From Streptomyces monomycini (GTDB lineage: Bacteria; Actinomycetota; Actinomycetes; Streptomycetales; Streptomycetaceae): 58,233 nt of DNA. The position numbers were made by a program, and so were the translations under genes. The DNA is taken from NCBI RefSeq assembly GCF_022271435.1, contig NZ_JAFIQY010000051.1, positions 1 through 58,233 of the forward strand, read 5' to 3'. Below are positions 32,695 through 41,618 of this stretch, piece by piece. A model generated the notes under the pieces. The model was not told where the DNA came from. It was given only the letters and a program-made list of their open reading frames with translations, and ran no database searches. Each line of letters opens with the position of its first letter. The first letter of the stretch is position 1.

Positions 32695-33686
32695 CGGGCG
32701 TCTCCTTCCGGGGTGTGGTTCCCGGGTGGGGAGTCGCCCGGTGGGCGGTCCTCGGGCGGGCGGTCGGCGCGGGGAGCGTCCTCCGGGGCGGCGGCGCGGG
32801 GGGTGTCCTCCTGGACGGCGGGGCCGTGGCCGGCGGCGCGGGCCTGTTCCTCCGCGGCCCGTACCTCGGCGGCCTCTTCGGCGCCGGGTGCGTCCTCGAA
32901 GGGCGTACCGAGGTAGGCGGCGACGACGCGTTCGTCGGCCTGGACGGCCTCGGAGCTGCCTTCGACGAGTTTCTCGCCCTGGACGAGGACGGCGACGCGG
33001 TCGCAGAGGTTGAAGATGAAGCGCATGTCGTGCTCGATGACGAGGACGGCGGTGCCCTGGTCGCGGATGGCGAGGACGAGGTCGCGGGTGGCGCGGGTCT
33101 CCTGGGGGTTCATGCCGGCGGTGGGTTCGTCGAGGAGGAGCAGGCCGGGGTCGCTGGCGAGGGCGCGGGCGATCTCCAGCTTGCGCTGTTCGCCGTAGGG
33201 CAGATTGCGGGCGAGGTGGTCGCGTTTGGCGGCGAGGCCGGTGAACTCCAGGAGCTGCATGGCGCGTTCCTCGGAGGAGCGTTCGGCCTTGCGGAAGCCG
33301 GGGCCGCGCAGGAGGGCGGACCAGAGCCCTTCCTTGGTACGGGTGTGGCGGCCGACGAGGGTGTTCTCCAGGACGGTCATGTTGGCGAAGAGACGGATGT
33401 TCTGGAAGGTGCGGGCGACACCGGCCTTGGTGACGAGGTGGGGTTTGCGGGAGAGGCGGGTGCCTCGGTAGCTGACGGTGCCTTCGGTGGGGATGTAGAG
33501 GCCGGTGAGGCAGTTGAAGAAGGTGGTCTTTCCGGCGCCGTTGGGGCCGATGAGGCCGACGATCTCGCCGGCCCGGACGGTCAGGTCGACGCCGCGTACG
33601 GCGGTCAGACCGCCGAAGCGCATGGTGACGCCGGCGGCTTCGAGGACGGTGTCGGCGGTACCGGTGGATGCCGTGGGTGTGGTCAT
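32691..33686 (-). CDS. livG: Branched-chain amino-acid ABC transporter ATPase LivG
   Basis: A 331-residue ABC ATPase with Walker A GPNGAGKTTFFN, signature LPYGEQRKLEIARAL, Walker B LLLLDEPTAGMNP and the LivG-type helical insert (around VGRHTRTKEGLWSALLRGPG). The catalytic part ends at about residue 265. A further 65 residues of low-complexity Pro/Glu/Ala/Asp sequence (RPPEDRPPGDSPPG and similar) follow, encoded by short DNA repeats, and are absent from usual LivG proteins. The function of the tail is unknown. The gene overlaps livF by 4 bp and follows livM by 7 bp. Confidence 0.94.
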
Positions 33687-33693
33687 GGTCTCG

Positions 33694-35550
33694 TCACGCC
33701 TTCGCCTGGTTGCCGCCGCCGAGGGCCTGGTCCCCGGCGGGCAGGCGCGTATCGGGTACGTCGAGCTGGCCGGTCTCGTGGAATTCGAGCTGTTTCCTGC
33801 GGTCGGGGATCAGGCCCTCGGGGCGGAAGCGCATGAGCAGGACGAGGGCGAGGCCGAACAGGAACAGCTGGTAGTCCTGGAGGAAGTCGAGTTTGGCGGG
33901 GATCAGGAAGAGCAGGGCCGCGCCGACGAGGGGGCCGCTGAGGGTGCCCATGCCGCCGAGGATGACGGCGGCGAGCAGGAACGCGGAGTTGGGCGGGGTG
34001 GGGCCGGCGAACTGGAACTGCTCGGGGGTGGCGGTGGTGACGACGTGGACGTGCACGGTGCCGGCGAATCCGGCGAGGGCGGCGCCGAGGGCGAAGGCGA
34101 GCAGGCGCAGCCGGAAGCTGTTGACGCCCATGGCGACGGCGGCGGTCTCGTCCTCCCGGATGGCGATCCAGGCGCGGCCGATGCGGGAGGCGGCGGCCCG
34201 GCGGAAGACCAGCACGACGACGGCGGTCACGAGGATCATCAGGAGGTAGTAGTTGCCGTAGGTGGCGATGGTGAAGCCGAGGATCTGGTGGGGTTCGCCG
34301 AAGTTGAAGCCGAAGATCTCCAGGTTGGGGATGTTCGGGATGCCCATGGCGCCGTTGGTGACGTCGGGGCCGGTGGTGCCGTTGAGGTTGAGCATGGCGA
34401 TACGGAAGATCTCGCCGAAGCCGAGGGTGACGATGGCGAGGTAGTCGCCGCGCAGGCGCAGGGTGGGGGCGCCGATCAGCACGCCGAAGGCGAGCGAGGC
34501 GGCGGCGCCGGTCAGCAGGGCGGCCCAGAACGGGAAGTGGAGTCCGAGGGCCGATTCGGGGCTGCCGGAGACGAGGGCGGCCGCGTAGGCGCCGACGCCG
34601 AGGAAGGCCACGTAGCCGAGGTCGAGCAGGCCGGCGAGGCCGACGACGACGTTCAGGCCGAGCGCGACGGTGGCGAAGATCAGGATGTTGGCGCCGATGA
34701 TCGTGTACTGGTCGGTGTCCTGGGTGAACGGGAAGCAGGCCGCGGCGACGAAGGCCGCGGCGAGCGCGACGCCGCGGTGCCGGGCGGTGATCTCCGTGAG
34801 GCGGCGGACGAGTCCGGCGCGGAGCAGGGCGGGCGTGGCGAGCGCGACGAAGATCAGGTAGCCGACGAAGGGCGCGCCGTCCTCCGCGTCGATGCCGTAC
34901 GTGAAGACGTACAGCCCGGCGCCGAAGGCCGCGGCGATGACCAGGATCTCGCCCCAGGAGGGCAGCGGCCGTGCGGGTTCGCGCGGCGGTACGGAGGCCA
35001 GGGCGTCCGTGAAGCGCTGCCAGGCGCCGGGGGCCGGGGCGGTCTCCCAGCCTGCCGGGACGGGGCGGTCGGCGGGCAGGCCGAGGGCGCCGAGGAACGT
35101 GGCGAGCGCGGCGGCGCCCGCGATGTAGCCGCCGGCTTCTAGGTTGACCAGGCCGCCGAGCTGGACGGCGATGGCGCCGAGGGTGAACCAGGTGGCGGCC
35201 AGAGTGGCGAGGGACGCGAACAGGACGGGGGAGGTGCGGCCGGCCGGGGTGAGCCGGCCGAGGCCGCGGACGCCGAGGCCGGAGAGGGCGAAGAGGAGGG
35301 TGAGGACGCCGCCGGCGAAGGTGATCAGTTGCAGGCCGGCCGGGGAGCCGTAGTAGGTGAGGTCGCCGGGGAAGTCGCTGCTCCAGGTCCAGGGCAGGGC
35401 GGTGGAGGCGGCGGTGGCGAGGGCGGCGGCCGCGGTGCCGAGGAGGGCGCCGCGTTCGGGGAGACGGAAGACGCCCGGGGGGCGCCGCGTCGCGGTCCCG
35501 GCCGTCTTCCCGGGGCCGTTGCCGCCGTTGGCGGGTGTGGTGGTGGTCAT
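33694..35550 (-). CDS. livM: Branched-chain amino-acid ABC transporter permease LivM
   Basis: A 618-residue permease. The C-terminal half (about 280-585) is the LivM core: LNVVVGLAGLLDLGYVAFLG, RLRGDYLAIVTLGFGEI and GGMGTLSGPLVGAALL. The N-terminal half adds an extra membrane domain with about five spans (AALATAASTALPWTW, LITFAGGVLTLLFALS and more), as in other Streptomyces LivM proteins. ATG at 35550 lies 5 bp after the livH stop (TGATAGCGATG), so translation is coupled. It forms the channel with LivH. Confidence 0.93.
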   Translation of the reverse strand: MTTTTPANGGNGPGKTAGTATRRPPGVFRLPERGALLGTAAAALATAASTALPWTWSSDFPGDLTYYGSPAGLQLITFAGGVLTLLFALSGLGVRGLGRLTPAGRTSPVLFASLATLAATWFTLGAIAVQLGGLVNLEAGGYIAGAAALATFLGALGLPADRPVPAGWETAPAPGAWQRFTDALASVPPREPARPLPSWGEILVIAAAFGAGLYVFTYGIDAEDGAPFVGYLIFVALATPALLRAGLVRRLTEITARHRGVALAAAFVAAACFPFTQDTDQYTIIGANILIFATVALGLNVVVGLAGLLDLGYVAFLGVGAYAAALVSGSPESALGLHFPFWAALLTGAAASLAFGVLIGAPTLRLRGDYLAIVTLGFGEIFRIAMLNLNGTTGPDVTNGAMGIPNIPNLEIFGFNFGEPHQILGFTIATYGNYYLLMILVTAVVVLVFRRAAASRIGRAWIAIREDETAAVAMGVNSFRLRLLAFALGAALAGFAGTVHVHVVTTATPEQFQFAGPTPPNSAFLLAAVILGGMGTLSGPLVGAALLFLIPAKLDFLQDYQLFLFGLALVLLMRFRPEGLIPDRRKQLEFHETGQLDVPDTRLPAGDQALGGGNQAKA

Positions 35551-35555
35551 CGCTA

Positions 35556-36485
35556 TCACGCCCGATCCGCGACGCGTTCGCCGAGCAGGCCCTGTGGCCT
35601 GAGCAGGAGGACGAGGATGAGGAGGACGAAGGCCCAGACGTCCTTCCAGGCGCCGCCGCCGAACTGCTGCATGCCGGGTATGTCCTCGACGTAGCCGGTG
35701 GCGAGCGCTTCGGCGACGCCGAGGACGAGGCCGCCGAGCATGGCGCCGTAGATGTTGCCGATGCCGCCGAGGACGGCCGCGGTGAAGGCCTTGAGGCCGA
35801 GGATGAAGCCCATCCGGAACTGCACCTCGCCGGTGCGCAGCCCGTAGGCGACGGCGGCGATGCCCGCGAAGACCGCGCCGATGGCGAAGGCCAGCACGAT
35901 GATCCGGTCGGTGTTGATGCCCATGAGCTTGGCGGTGTCCGGGTCCTGGGCGGTGGCCTGCATGGCGCGGCCGCTGCGGGTGCGGGCGACGAAGAAGCCG
36001 AGGGCGATCATGCAGACCGGGGCGGCGACGATCACGAAGATGTCGCCGCGCTGGACGGTGGCGCCCAGGATCTCGAAGGAGTCCCCTTTGAACTGCGGGA
36101 AGACCCGGGCCTTGTTGCCCTCGGGGTACCACATCCAGACGGCCTGCTGGAGGGCGATGGACAGGCCGATGGCGGTGATCAGGGGCGCGAGGCGGGGCGC
36201 GCCGCGCAGCGGCCGGTAGGCGAAACGTTCCGCTGCCACGCCGACGACACCGGAGACGAGGACGGCCCCGAGGAGCATCAGGGGCAGCGCGAGGAGGAGG
36301 GACGTGCCGGACGGCATGACGAGGTAGACGGTGAGCGCGCCGAAGCCGCCGACCATGAAGATCTCGCCGTGCGCGAAGTTGATGAGCTGGACGATGCCGT
36401 AGACCATCGTGTAGCCGATCGCGATGAGTCCGTACATCGCGCCGAGGATGAGTCCGTTGGCCAGCTGTTGCGGCAGTTCGTTCAC
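35556..36485 (-). CDS. livH: Branched-chain amino-acid ABC transporter permease LivH
   Basis: A 309-residue permease with about eight membrane spans. Family motifs are NGLILGAMYGLIAIGYTMVY, LINFAHGEIFMVGGF, AERFAYRPLRGAPRLAPLIT and AAVLGGIGNIYGAMLGGLVLG. GTG at 36485 has GGAGG 7 bp upstream. A spacer of about 230 bp with GC-rich stem-loops separates it from livK, which fits the usual higher expression of the binding protein. Confidence 0.95.
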   Translation of the reverse strand: MNELPQQLANGLILGAMYGLIAIGYTMVYGIVQLINFAHGEIFMVGGFGALTVYLVMPSGTSLLLALPLMLLGAVLVSGVVGVAAERFAYRPLRGAPRLAPLITAIGLSIALQQAVWMWYPEGNKARVFPQFKGDSFEILGATVQRGDIFVIVAAPVCMIALGFFVARTRSGRAMQATAQDPDTAKLMGINTDRIIVLAFAIGAVFAGIAAVAYGLRTGEVQFRMGFILGLKAFTAAVLGGIGNIYGAMLGGLVLGVAEALATGYVEDIPGMQQFGGGAWKDVWAFVLLILVLLLRPQGLLGERVADRA

Positions 36486-36489
36486 CGCA

Positions 36490-36712
36490 GGGCCTCCGAG
36501 GGGTGGGAAGACGGTACGGGCGGTGGCGGCAAGCCCGTGTGCCTGAGGGCTGCGCCGGAGGGCGTTCGTGGCGTCCTGGCGCGGCCCGGGGGCACTGGCC
36601 GGTGGGGTGGAGCGGCGGGGTCCGGCGGCCCCGGGACCGCGGACGGTCCGGGCCCGCCGGCCTCGGCGGTACGGGACGGCCGGCCCTGTCGGTACGGGCC
36701 GGCCCGGCCGGG
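36490..36712 (-). other. livK-livH spacer with GC-rich stem-loops
   Basis: Several inverted repeats are visible, for example ggtccgggcccgcc near 36645-36660 and ggccggccc/gggccggcc at about 36679-36707, just after the livK stop. They could act as a partial terminator or mRNA stabiliser that lowers expression of livHMGF relative to livK. No ORF is seen. Confidence 0.45.
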
Positions 36713-37960
36713 TCAGCTCTTGCCGGCCTTGTCGAACTTCTTGAACTCGGCGCTGAAGCGGGCGACCCACTTGCCCTGGTCGACCTGGTAGGCGGTGATC
36801 ATGGTGTTGGTGGTGTCGCCGTACTTGTCGAAGGAGACGTGGCCGGTGACGCCGTCGAAGGAGACCTGGTTCATGGCGTCGACGACCTTCTTGCGCGCGT
36901 CCGCGGGCAGCTTGCCGCCGTTGTCGCCGACGACCTTCTTGACGGCCTGGATCAGGGCCCAGGTGGCGTCGTAGGTGGAGCCGCCGTACGCCTCGTAGCG
37001 GTCCTTGTAGCCGGCGGCCTGGTAGTCCTCGATGAACTTCTTCGCGGAAGCGAGCTCTTCGACGGGCTTGCCGACGGAGGAGGCGTAGTCGCCCTGCGCC
37101 TTCTTGTTGAGCTTGATGTAGTCGGCGCTGTACATGCCGTCGCCGCCCATCAGGGGCACGGTGACGCCGCCGTCCTTGAGCTGCTGGCTCAGCGGTCCGG
37201 ACGCGGGGTACTCGCCGCCGTAGAAGACGACGTCCGGCTTGGCCGCCTTGACCTTGGCGACGACGGCCTTGAAGTCGCGGTCCTCCGGGTTGACGTGCTC
37301 GGAGCCGACGATCTTGCCGCCCAGCTTGGTGAACTGGGTGCGGAAGGAGGCGGCGAGGCCGGCGCCGTAGGTCTTCTGGTCGTCGATCACGTACGCGTTC
37401 TTGAACTTGGCCTTCTCCCAGGCGAACTGGCCGTCGAAGGCGCCCTGCACCTCGTCGGTGGTGGCCGTGCGGAAGTAGGTGGAGAACTGCCGCACGCGCT
37501 TGTTCTGCTTCCAGTCCTTGCCCTGGGTGAGGTCCGGGGTGGTGTTGGCGGGGGAGATCAGCGCCACGCCGTTCTGCTGGGCGACCTGCTGCATGGACTG
37601 GGCGACGCTGGAGTTCAGCGGGCCGACGATGCCCAGGACGTCCTTGTCGCCGGCCAGCTTGGTGGCGTTCTGCTGGCCGACGTTGGCCTGCGCCTTGTCG
37701 TCGAGCGGTTCGAGCTTGAACTCGACGCCCTTGACCTCGCCGGCCTTGTTGGCGTTGTCGACGGCGAGCTGGGCGGAGTTGCGGATACCGAGGCCGAGGG
37801 CGGAGAGTTCGCCGGTGATCGGGGCGTCGAGTCCGATGGTCACGGACGTCTTGGACCCCTCGCCGCCCTTCTTGTCGTCGCCGCGGGAACCGCATGCGGA
37901 GAGCGTGAGGGCGCCTGCGGTGACCGTGGTGGTGAGTATGAGCAAGGAACGGTGACGCAC
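36713..37960 (-). CDS. livK: Branched-chain amino-acid binding lipoprotein LivK
   Basis: A 415-residue periplasmic-binding-type lipoprotein. The lipoprotein signal peptide has lipobox LSAC with Cys23. The mature protein has the type I fold with VTIGLDAPITGELSALGLG, LGIVGPLNSSVAQSMQQVA, NGVALISPANTTPDLTQG and YVIDDQKTYGAGLA. GTG at 37960 has AAAGGA 6 bp upstream. It delivers Leu/Ile/Val to LivHM. It is the first gene of the operon. Confidence 0.95.
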   Translation of the reverse strand: MRHRSLLILTTTVTAGALTLSACGSRGDDKKGGEGSKTSVTIGLDAPITGELSALGLGIRNSAQLAVDNANKAGEVKGVEFKLEPLDDKAQANVGQQNATKLAGDKDVLGIVGPLNSSVAQSMQQVAQQNGVALISPANTTPDLTQGKDWKQNKRVRQFSTYFRTATTDEVQGAFDGQFAWEKAKFKNAYVIDDQKTYGAGLAASFRTQFTKLGGKIVGSEHVNPEDRDFKAVVAKVKAAKPDVVFYGGEYPASGPLSQQLKDGGVTVPLMGGDGMYSADYIKLNKKAQGDYASSVGKPVEELASAKKFIEDYQAAGYKDRYEAYGGSTYDATWALIQAVKKVVGDNGGKLPADARKKVVDAMNQVSFDGVTGHVSFDKYGDTTNTMITAYQVDQGKWVARFSAEFKKFDKAGKS

Positions 37961-38495
37961 GATCAGTCCTTTCCCTGGCGCGGTCGGGCGCGTCGCACGA
38001 CCGTTTCGCGCGCCGGGCTGTACGGGTGGTACAGGGTCCGTGCTCACAACGCGCGCCCGGCGGCGCGGTGACTGGCGGTGACTCTAGAGCGGTGCCCGGC
38101 GACCTGACAGCGGCGCTGACCGGGATGTGACGCTCTTGTTATGACCGTCGATGAGCGTTTTGCCCTCATGCTCCTTACATTCGGCGCGGACGCCGAGCGG
38201 AGCGTGAACTGGCACTTCCCGCAGGGGATTTGAGGCTGATCATGGTCCGGACGTCCGCATATCGGATGGGGCGCGCGGGGCGGGGGAGGGGCCGGTGCAG
38301 CGGAGGGGGCCCGGCGGCGGTGGCGCCCTCCGCGTGCGCTACGGAGCGTTACGGTGCGCGGGGGCGTACGGCGTGGCGCGCACGACGGGGCTCAGGCGCC
38401 CGGGGGCGTACGGCGGCGGCTCCGCTCCCTCTTCGGGAACGGGGCCGCCGGGACGCCGTGGGTGCCGCGCGGAGCACGGCAGTGCTGTCAGGGGA
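37961..38495. other. Spacer upstream of livK
   Basis: The first 250 bp (to about 38240) are less GC-rich and should contain the livK promoter on the minus strand. AT-rich words there include tcttgttatgac (38132-38143) and cttacattcgg, but no paired -35/-10 with good spacing is convincing. The rest (38270-38495) is GC-rich with repeats of gggggcgtacggcg (about 38358-38415) and no supported gene. Confidence 0.45.
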
Positions 38496-38972
38496 TCAGC
38501 CGCGGTGGTACACCGACGCGTCCACGTCGCGCAGCATGCAGGTCAGCCGGGCGCTGCAGACGCGCTTGCCGTCCTCGTCGGTGATCGCGATCTCGTACGT
38601 GGCGGACGAGCGGCCGCGGTGCAGCGGGGTGGCGACGCCGGTGACCAGGCCGGAGCGGGCGCCGCGGTGGTGGGTGCAGTTCAGGTCGACGCCGACCGCC
38701 AGCTTGGTGGGGCCGCCGTGCAGCATCGCGCCCACCGAGCCGAGGGTCTCGGCGAGCACCGCGGAGGCGCCGCCGTGCAGCAGCCCGTACGGCTGGGTGT
38801 TGCCCTCGACCGGCATGGTGCCGACGATCCGCTCCGGCGCGGCCTCCAGGACCTGCACGCTCATCCGCGTACCGAGGTGACCGGCGGAGAACAGTGCGGC
38901 GAGGTCCAGGCCGAGACCGGCCCACTGGTCGATGATCTCCTGCGGAAACGTGGTCGCGCGCTGCTCGCCCAT
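38496..38972 (-). CDS. PaaI-like hotdog-fold thioesterase
   Basis: A 158-residue acyl-CoA thioesterase-like protein. Its core is PYGLLHGGASAVLAETLGSVGA, the HGG motif of PaaI/YdiI-type hotdog enzymes, followed by AVGVDLNCTHHRGARSG and the strands RSSATYEIAITDEDGKRVCSARLTC, split here by the fold. ATG at 38972 has GGAG 9 bp upstream. The substrate is unknown; aromatic or short acyl-CoA hydrolysis is typical of the family. Confidence 0.9.
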   Translation of the reverse strand: MGEQRATTFPQEIIDQWAGLGLDLAALFSAGHLGTRMSVQVLEAAPERIVGTMPVEGNTQPYGLLHGGASAVLAETLGSVGAMLHGGPTKLAVGVDLNCTHHRGARSGLVTGVATPLHRGRSSATYEIAITDEDGKRVCSARLTCMLRDVDASVYHRG

Positions 38973-39117
38973 GTCCTGCGGCTCCGTTCGTGTGCCGGTG
39001 GCGGCGGTCGTGGCGCGCCGGAGCGGCGCCGGTCCGACGCCGGTCGTTGAGTCGTGCACGTTCTTATCAGGCCAGGGAGCGGCGGTACGGGCCGGGGCGG
39101 CGGCCCGTACCGTACGC

Positions 39118-39174
39118 GCCGTCCGGCCAGGTCCGTGCCGTCCGGTCAGGTCCGTGCCGTCCGGTCAGGTCTGC
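39118..39174. repeat. Three 19-bp tandem units containing the fdhF stop
   Basis: Units gccgtccggtcaggtccgt at 39118, 39137 and 39156 (first with one change, third with two). The third unit contains the oxidoreductase stop codon (39165-39167), and the second keeps the same stop triplet outside the gene. Near-perfect copies suggest recent duplication. Confidence 0.9.
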
Positions 39175-41453
39175 GGCGGCACCGGCTCCAGGCGGACCAC
39201 CAGCGACTTCGAGGCGGGGGTGTTGCTGGTGTCGGCGGTGTGGTCGAGCGGCACCAGGACGTTGGTCTCCGGGTAGTACGCCGCCGCGCAGCCACGCGCC
39301 GTCGGGTAGTGGACGACGCGGAAGCCGGGCGCGCGCCGCTCCGTGCCGTCGGTCCACTCGCTGACGAGGTCCGTGTACGAGCCGTCGGCCAGGCCGAGCG
39401 CGCGGGCGTCCTCGGGGTTGACCAGGACGACGCGGCGGCCGTTCTTGATGCCGCGGTAGCGGTCGTCGAGGCCGTAGATCGTGGTGTTGTACTGGTCGTG
39501 CGAGCGCAGCGTCTGGAGGAGCAGCCGGCCTTCGGGCAGGTGCGGGTACTCCACGGGCGCGGCCGTGAAGTTGGCCTTGCCGGTGGCCGTGGGGAAGCTG
39601 CGGCTGTCGCGCGGGGCGTGCGGGAGGGCGAAGCCGCCGGGGCGGGCCACCTTGGCGTTGAAGTCCTCGAAGCCGGGGACGACGCGGGCGATCCGGTCGC
39701 GGACCGTGCCGTAGTCCTTCTCGAAGTCCTCCCAGGGCGTGCGGCTGTCCGGCCCGAGGGCGCGGCGCGCGAGGCGGGCCACGATGGCGGGCTCGGAGAG
39801 CAGGTGGGGGCTGGCGGGCGCGAGGCGGCCGCGCGAGGCGTGCACCATGCCCATGGAGTCCTCGACGGTCACGAACTGCTCGCCGCCCGCCTGCACGTCG
39901 CGCTCGGTGCGGCCCAGGGTGGGCAGGATCAGGGCGCGGGCGCCGGTGACGACGTGCGAGCGGTTGAGCTTGGTGGAGACGTGGACGGTCAGCCGGGCGC
40001 GGCGTACGGCGGCCTCGGTGACATCCGTGTCGGGGGTGGCGGAGACGAAGTTGCCGCCCATCGCGAAGAAGACCTTGGCGTCGCCGTCGCGCAGCGCGCG
40101 GATGGCCCGTACGACGTCGTAGCCGTGCTCGCGGGGCGGCGCGAAGCCGAACTCCTTCTCCAGGGCGTCCAGGAAGGCCGGTGCGGGGCGTTCGAAGATG
40201 CCCATCGTGCGGTCGCCCTGCACGTTGCTGTGGCCGCGCACCGGGCACACGCCCGCGCCGGGGCGGCCGATGTTGCCGCGCAGCAGCAGGAAGTTGACGA
40301 CTTCCTGGATGGTGGGGACGGAGTGCTTGTGCTGGGTCAGGCCCATCGCCCAGCAGACGATCGTGCGGCGCGACGCCAGAACCATCTCCAGCGCGCGCTC
40401 GATCTCCTCGCGGGTCAGGCCTGTGGCGGCGAGCGTGGCGTCCCAGTCGTCGTCTGCGCGGGCGGCCGCGGCGAATTCCTCGAAGCCGTGAGTGTGCTCC
40501 TCGACGAACTCGGTGTCGACGGCGCCCTCGGTCTCCAGGATGAGCCGGTTCAGCGTACGGAAGAGGGCCTGGTCGCCGCCGAGGCGCACCTGGAGGAAGA
40601 GGTCGGTCAGGGCCGTGCCGCGCCCGGCGAGGCCGCGCGGGCTCTGCGGGTTCTTGAAGCGCTCCAGGCCCGCCTCGGGCAGCGGGTTGATCGAGATGAT
40701 CTTCGCGCCGCCGGCCTTGGCCTGCTCCAGGGCGGAGAGCATCCGGGGGTGGTTGGTGCCCGGGTTCTGCCCGGCGACGATGATCAGATCGGCCTTGTAC
40801 AGGTCCTCCAGCAGGACGCTGCCCTTGCCGATGCCGATGGTCTCGGTCAGCGCGGAGCCGGACGACTCGTGGCACATGTTCGAGCAGTCGGGCAGGTTGT
40901 TCGTGCCGAATTCGCGGGCGAAGAGCTGGTAGAGGAAGGCGGCCTCGTTGCTCGTACGGCCGGAGGTGTAGAAGACGGCCTCGTCGGGGGAGGTGAGCGC
41001 GGTCAGCTCCTCGCCGATGATGTCGAAGGCCCGCTCCCAGGACACCGGTACGTACCGGTCGGCGCCCTCGGCCAGATACATCGGCTGGGTCAGCCGGCCC
41101 TGCTGGCCGAGCCAGTAGCCGCTGCGGTCCGCGAGGTCGGAGACCGGGTGGGCGGCGAAGAAGTCGGGGGTGACGCGGCGCAGCGTGGCCTCCTCGGCCA
41201 CGGCCTTGGCGCCGTTCTCGCAGAACTCGGCCGCGTGCCGGTGCTCGGGCTCGGGCCAGGCGCAGCCGGGGCAGTCGAAGCCGTCCTTCTGGTTGACCCG
41301 GAGCAGCGTCAGAGCCGTGCGGCGCACGCCCATCTGCTGCTGGGACACGCGCAGCGCATGGCCGATGGCCGGCAGGCCGACGGCGTAGTGCTCGGGCGGC
41401 GTGACCTCGGGCGAGTCCTGGATCGGGTCCGAAGCGGGCGGCTTGCCTGCCAT
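39165..41453 (-). CDS. Molybdopterin oxidoreductase, FdhF/YdeP family
   Basis: A 762-residue protein of the formate-dehydrogenase-like YdeP subgroup (TIGR01701 type). It has an N-terminal CPGC pair in DGFDCPGCAWPEPEH instead of a full Fe-S motif, then the molybdopterin domains: VFYTSGRTSNEAAFLYQLFA, NNLPDCSNMCHESSG, IIVAGQNPGTNHPRML, CPVRGHSNVQGDRTMGI and the C-terminal dinucleotide-binding domain with YNTTIYGLDDRYRG. ATG at 41453 has AAGGGAGA 6 bp upstream. The true substrate of the subgroup is not settled, so formate dehydrogenase activity should not be assumed. It is divergent from polA. Confidence 0.9.
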   Translation of the reverse strand: MAGKPPASDPIQDSPEVTPPEHYAVGLPAIGHALRVSQQQMGVRRTALTLLRVNQKDGFDCPGCAWPEPEHRHAAEFCENGAKAVAEEATLRRVTPDFFAAHPVSDLADRSGYWLGQQGRLTQPMYLAEGADRYVPVSWERAFDIIGEELTALTSPDEAVFYTSGRTSNEAAFLYQLFAREFGTNNLPDCSNMCHESSGSALTETIGIGKGSVLLEDLYKADLIIVAGQNPGTNHPRMLSALEQAKAGGAKIISINPLPEAGLERFKNPQSPRGLAGRGTALTDLFLQVRLGGDQALFRTLNRLILETEGAVDTEFVEEHTHGFEEFAAAARADDDWDATLAATGLTREEIERALEMVLASRRTIVCWAMGLTQHKHSVPTIQEVVNFLLLRGNIGRPGAGVCPVRGHSNVQGDRTMGIFERPAPAFLDALEKEFGFAPPREHGYDVVRAIRALRDGDAKVFFAMGGNFVSATPDTDVTEAAVRRARLTVHVSTKLNRSHVVTGARALILPTLGRTERDVQAGGEQFVTVEDSMGMVHASRGRLAPASPHLLSEPAIVARLARRALGPDSRTPWEDFEKDYGTVRDRIARVVPGFEDFNAKVARPGGFALPHAPRDSRSFPTATGKANFTAAPVEYPHLPEGRLLLQTLRSHDQYNTTIYGLDDRYRGIKNGRRVVLVNPEDARALGLADGSYTDLVSEWTDGTERRAPGFRVVHYPTARGCAAAYYPETNVLVPLDHTADTSNTPASKSLVVRLEPVPPQT

Positions 41454-41618
41454 GGCGCTCTCCCTTGAGCCGAGTGGTGTGCTGTTGGGGTACGGCGCCG
41501 CCGACACCGCGGGGCGACGATAGGTGCCGTATACAGAATCCTGTCACGGACGGCTGACGGCGGCGCCGCCGCGGTCGTCGCGGCGGGGATTGTCAGTGGG
41601 GCGTGGCAGGATCGGGGT

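Noticed and set aside
33694..36132. An 812-residue LivM with a long N-terminal extension
   Set aside because: The extension is livH read in another frame; ATG 35550 directly after the livH stop is the real start.
39165..41453. Calling the oxidoreductase a formate dehydrogenase
   Set aside because: It lacks the full N-terminal Fe-S motif and belongs to the YdeP-like subgroup whose substrate is not proven.
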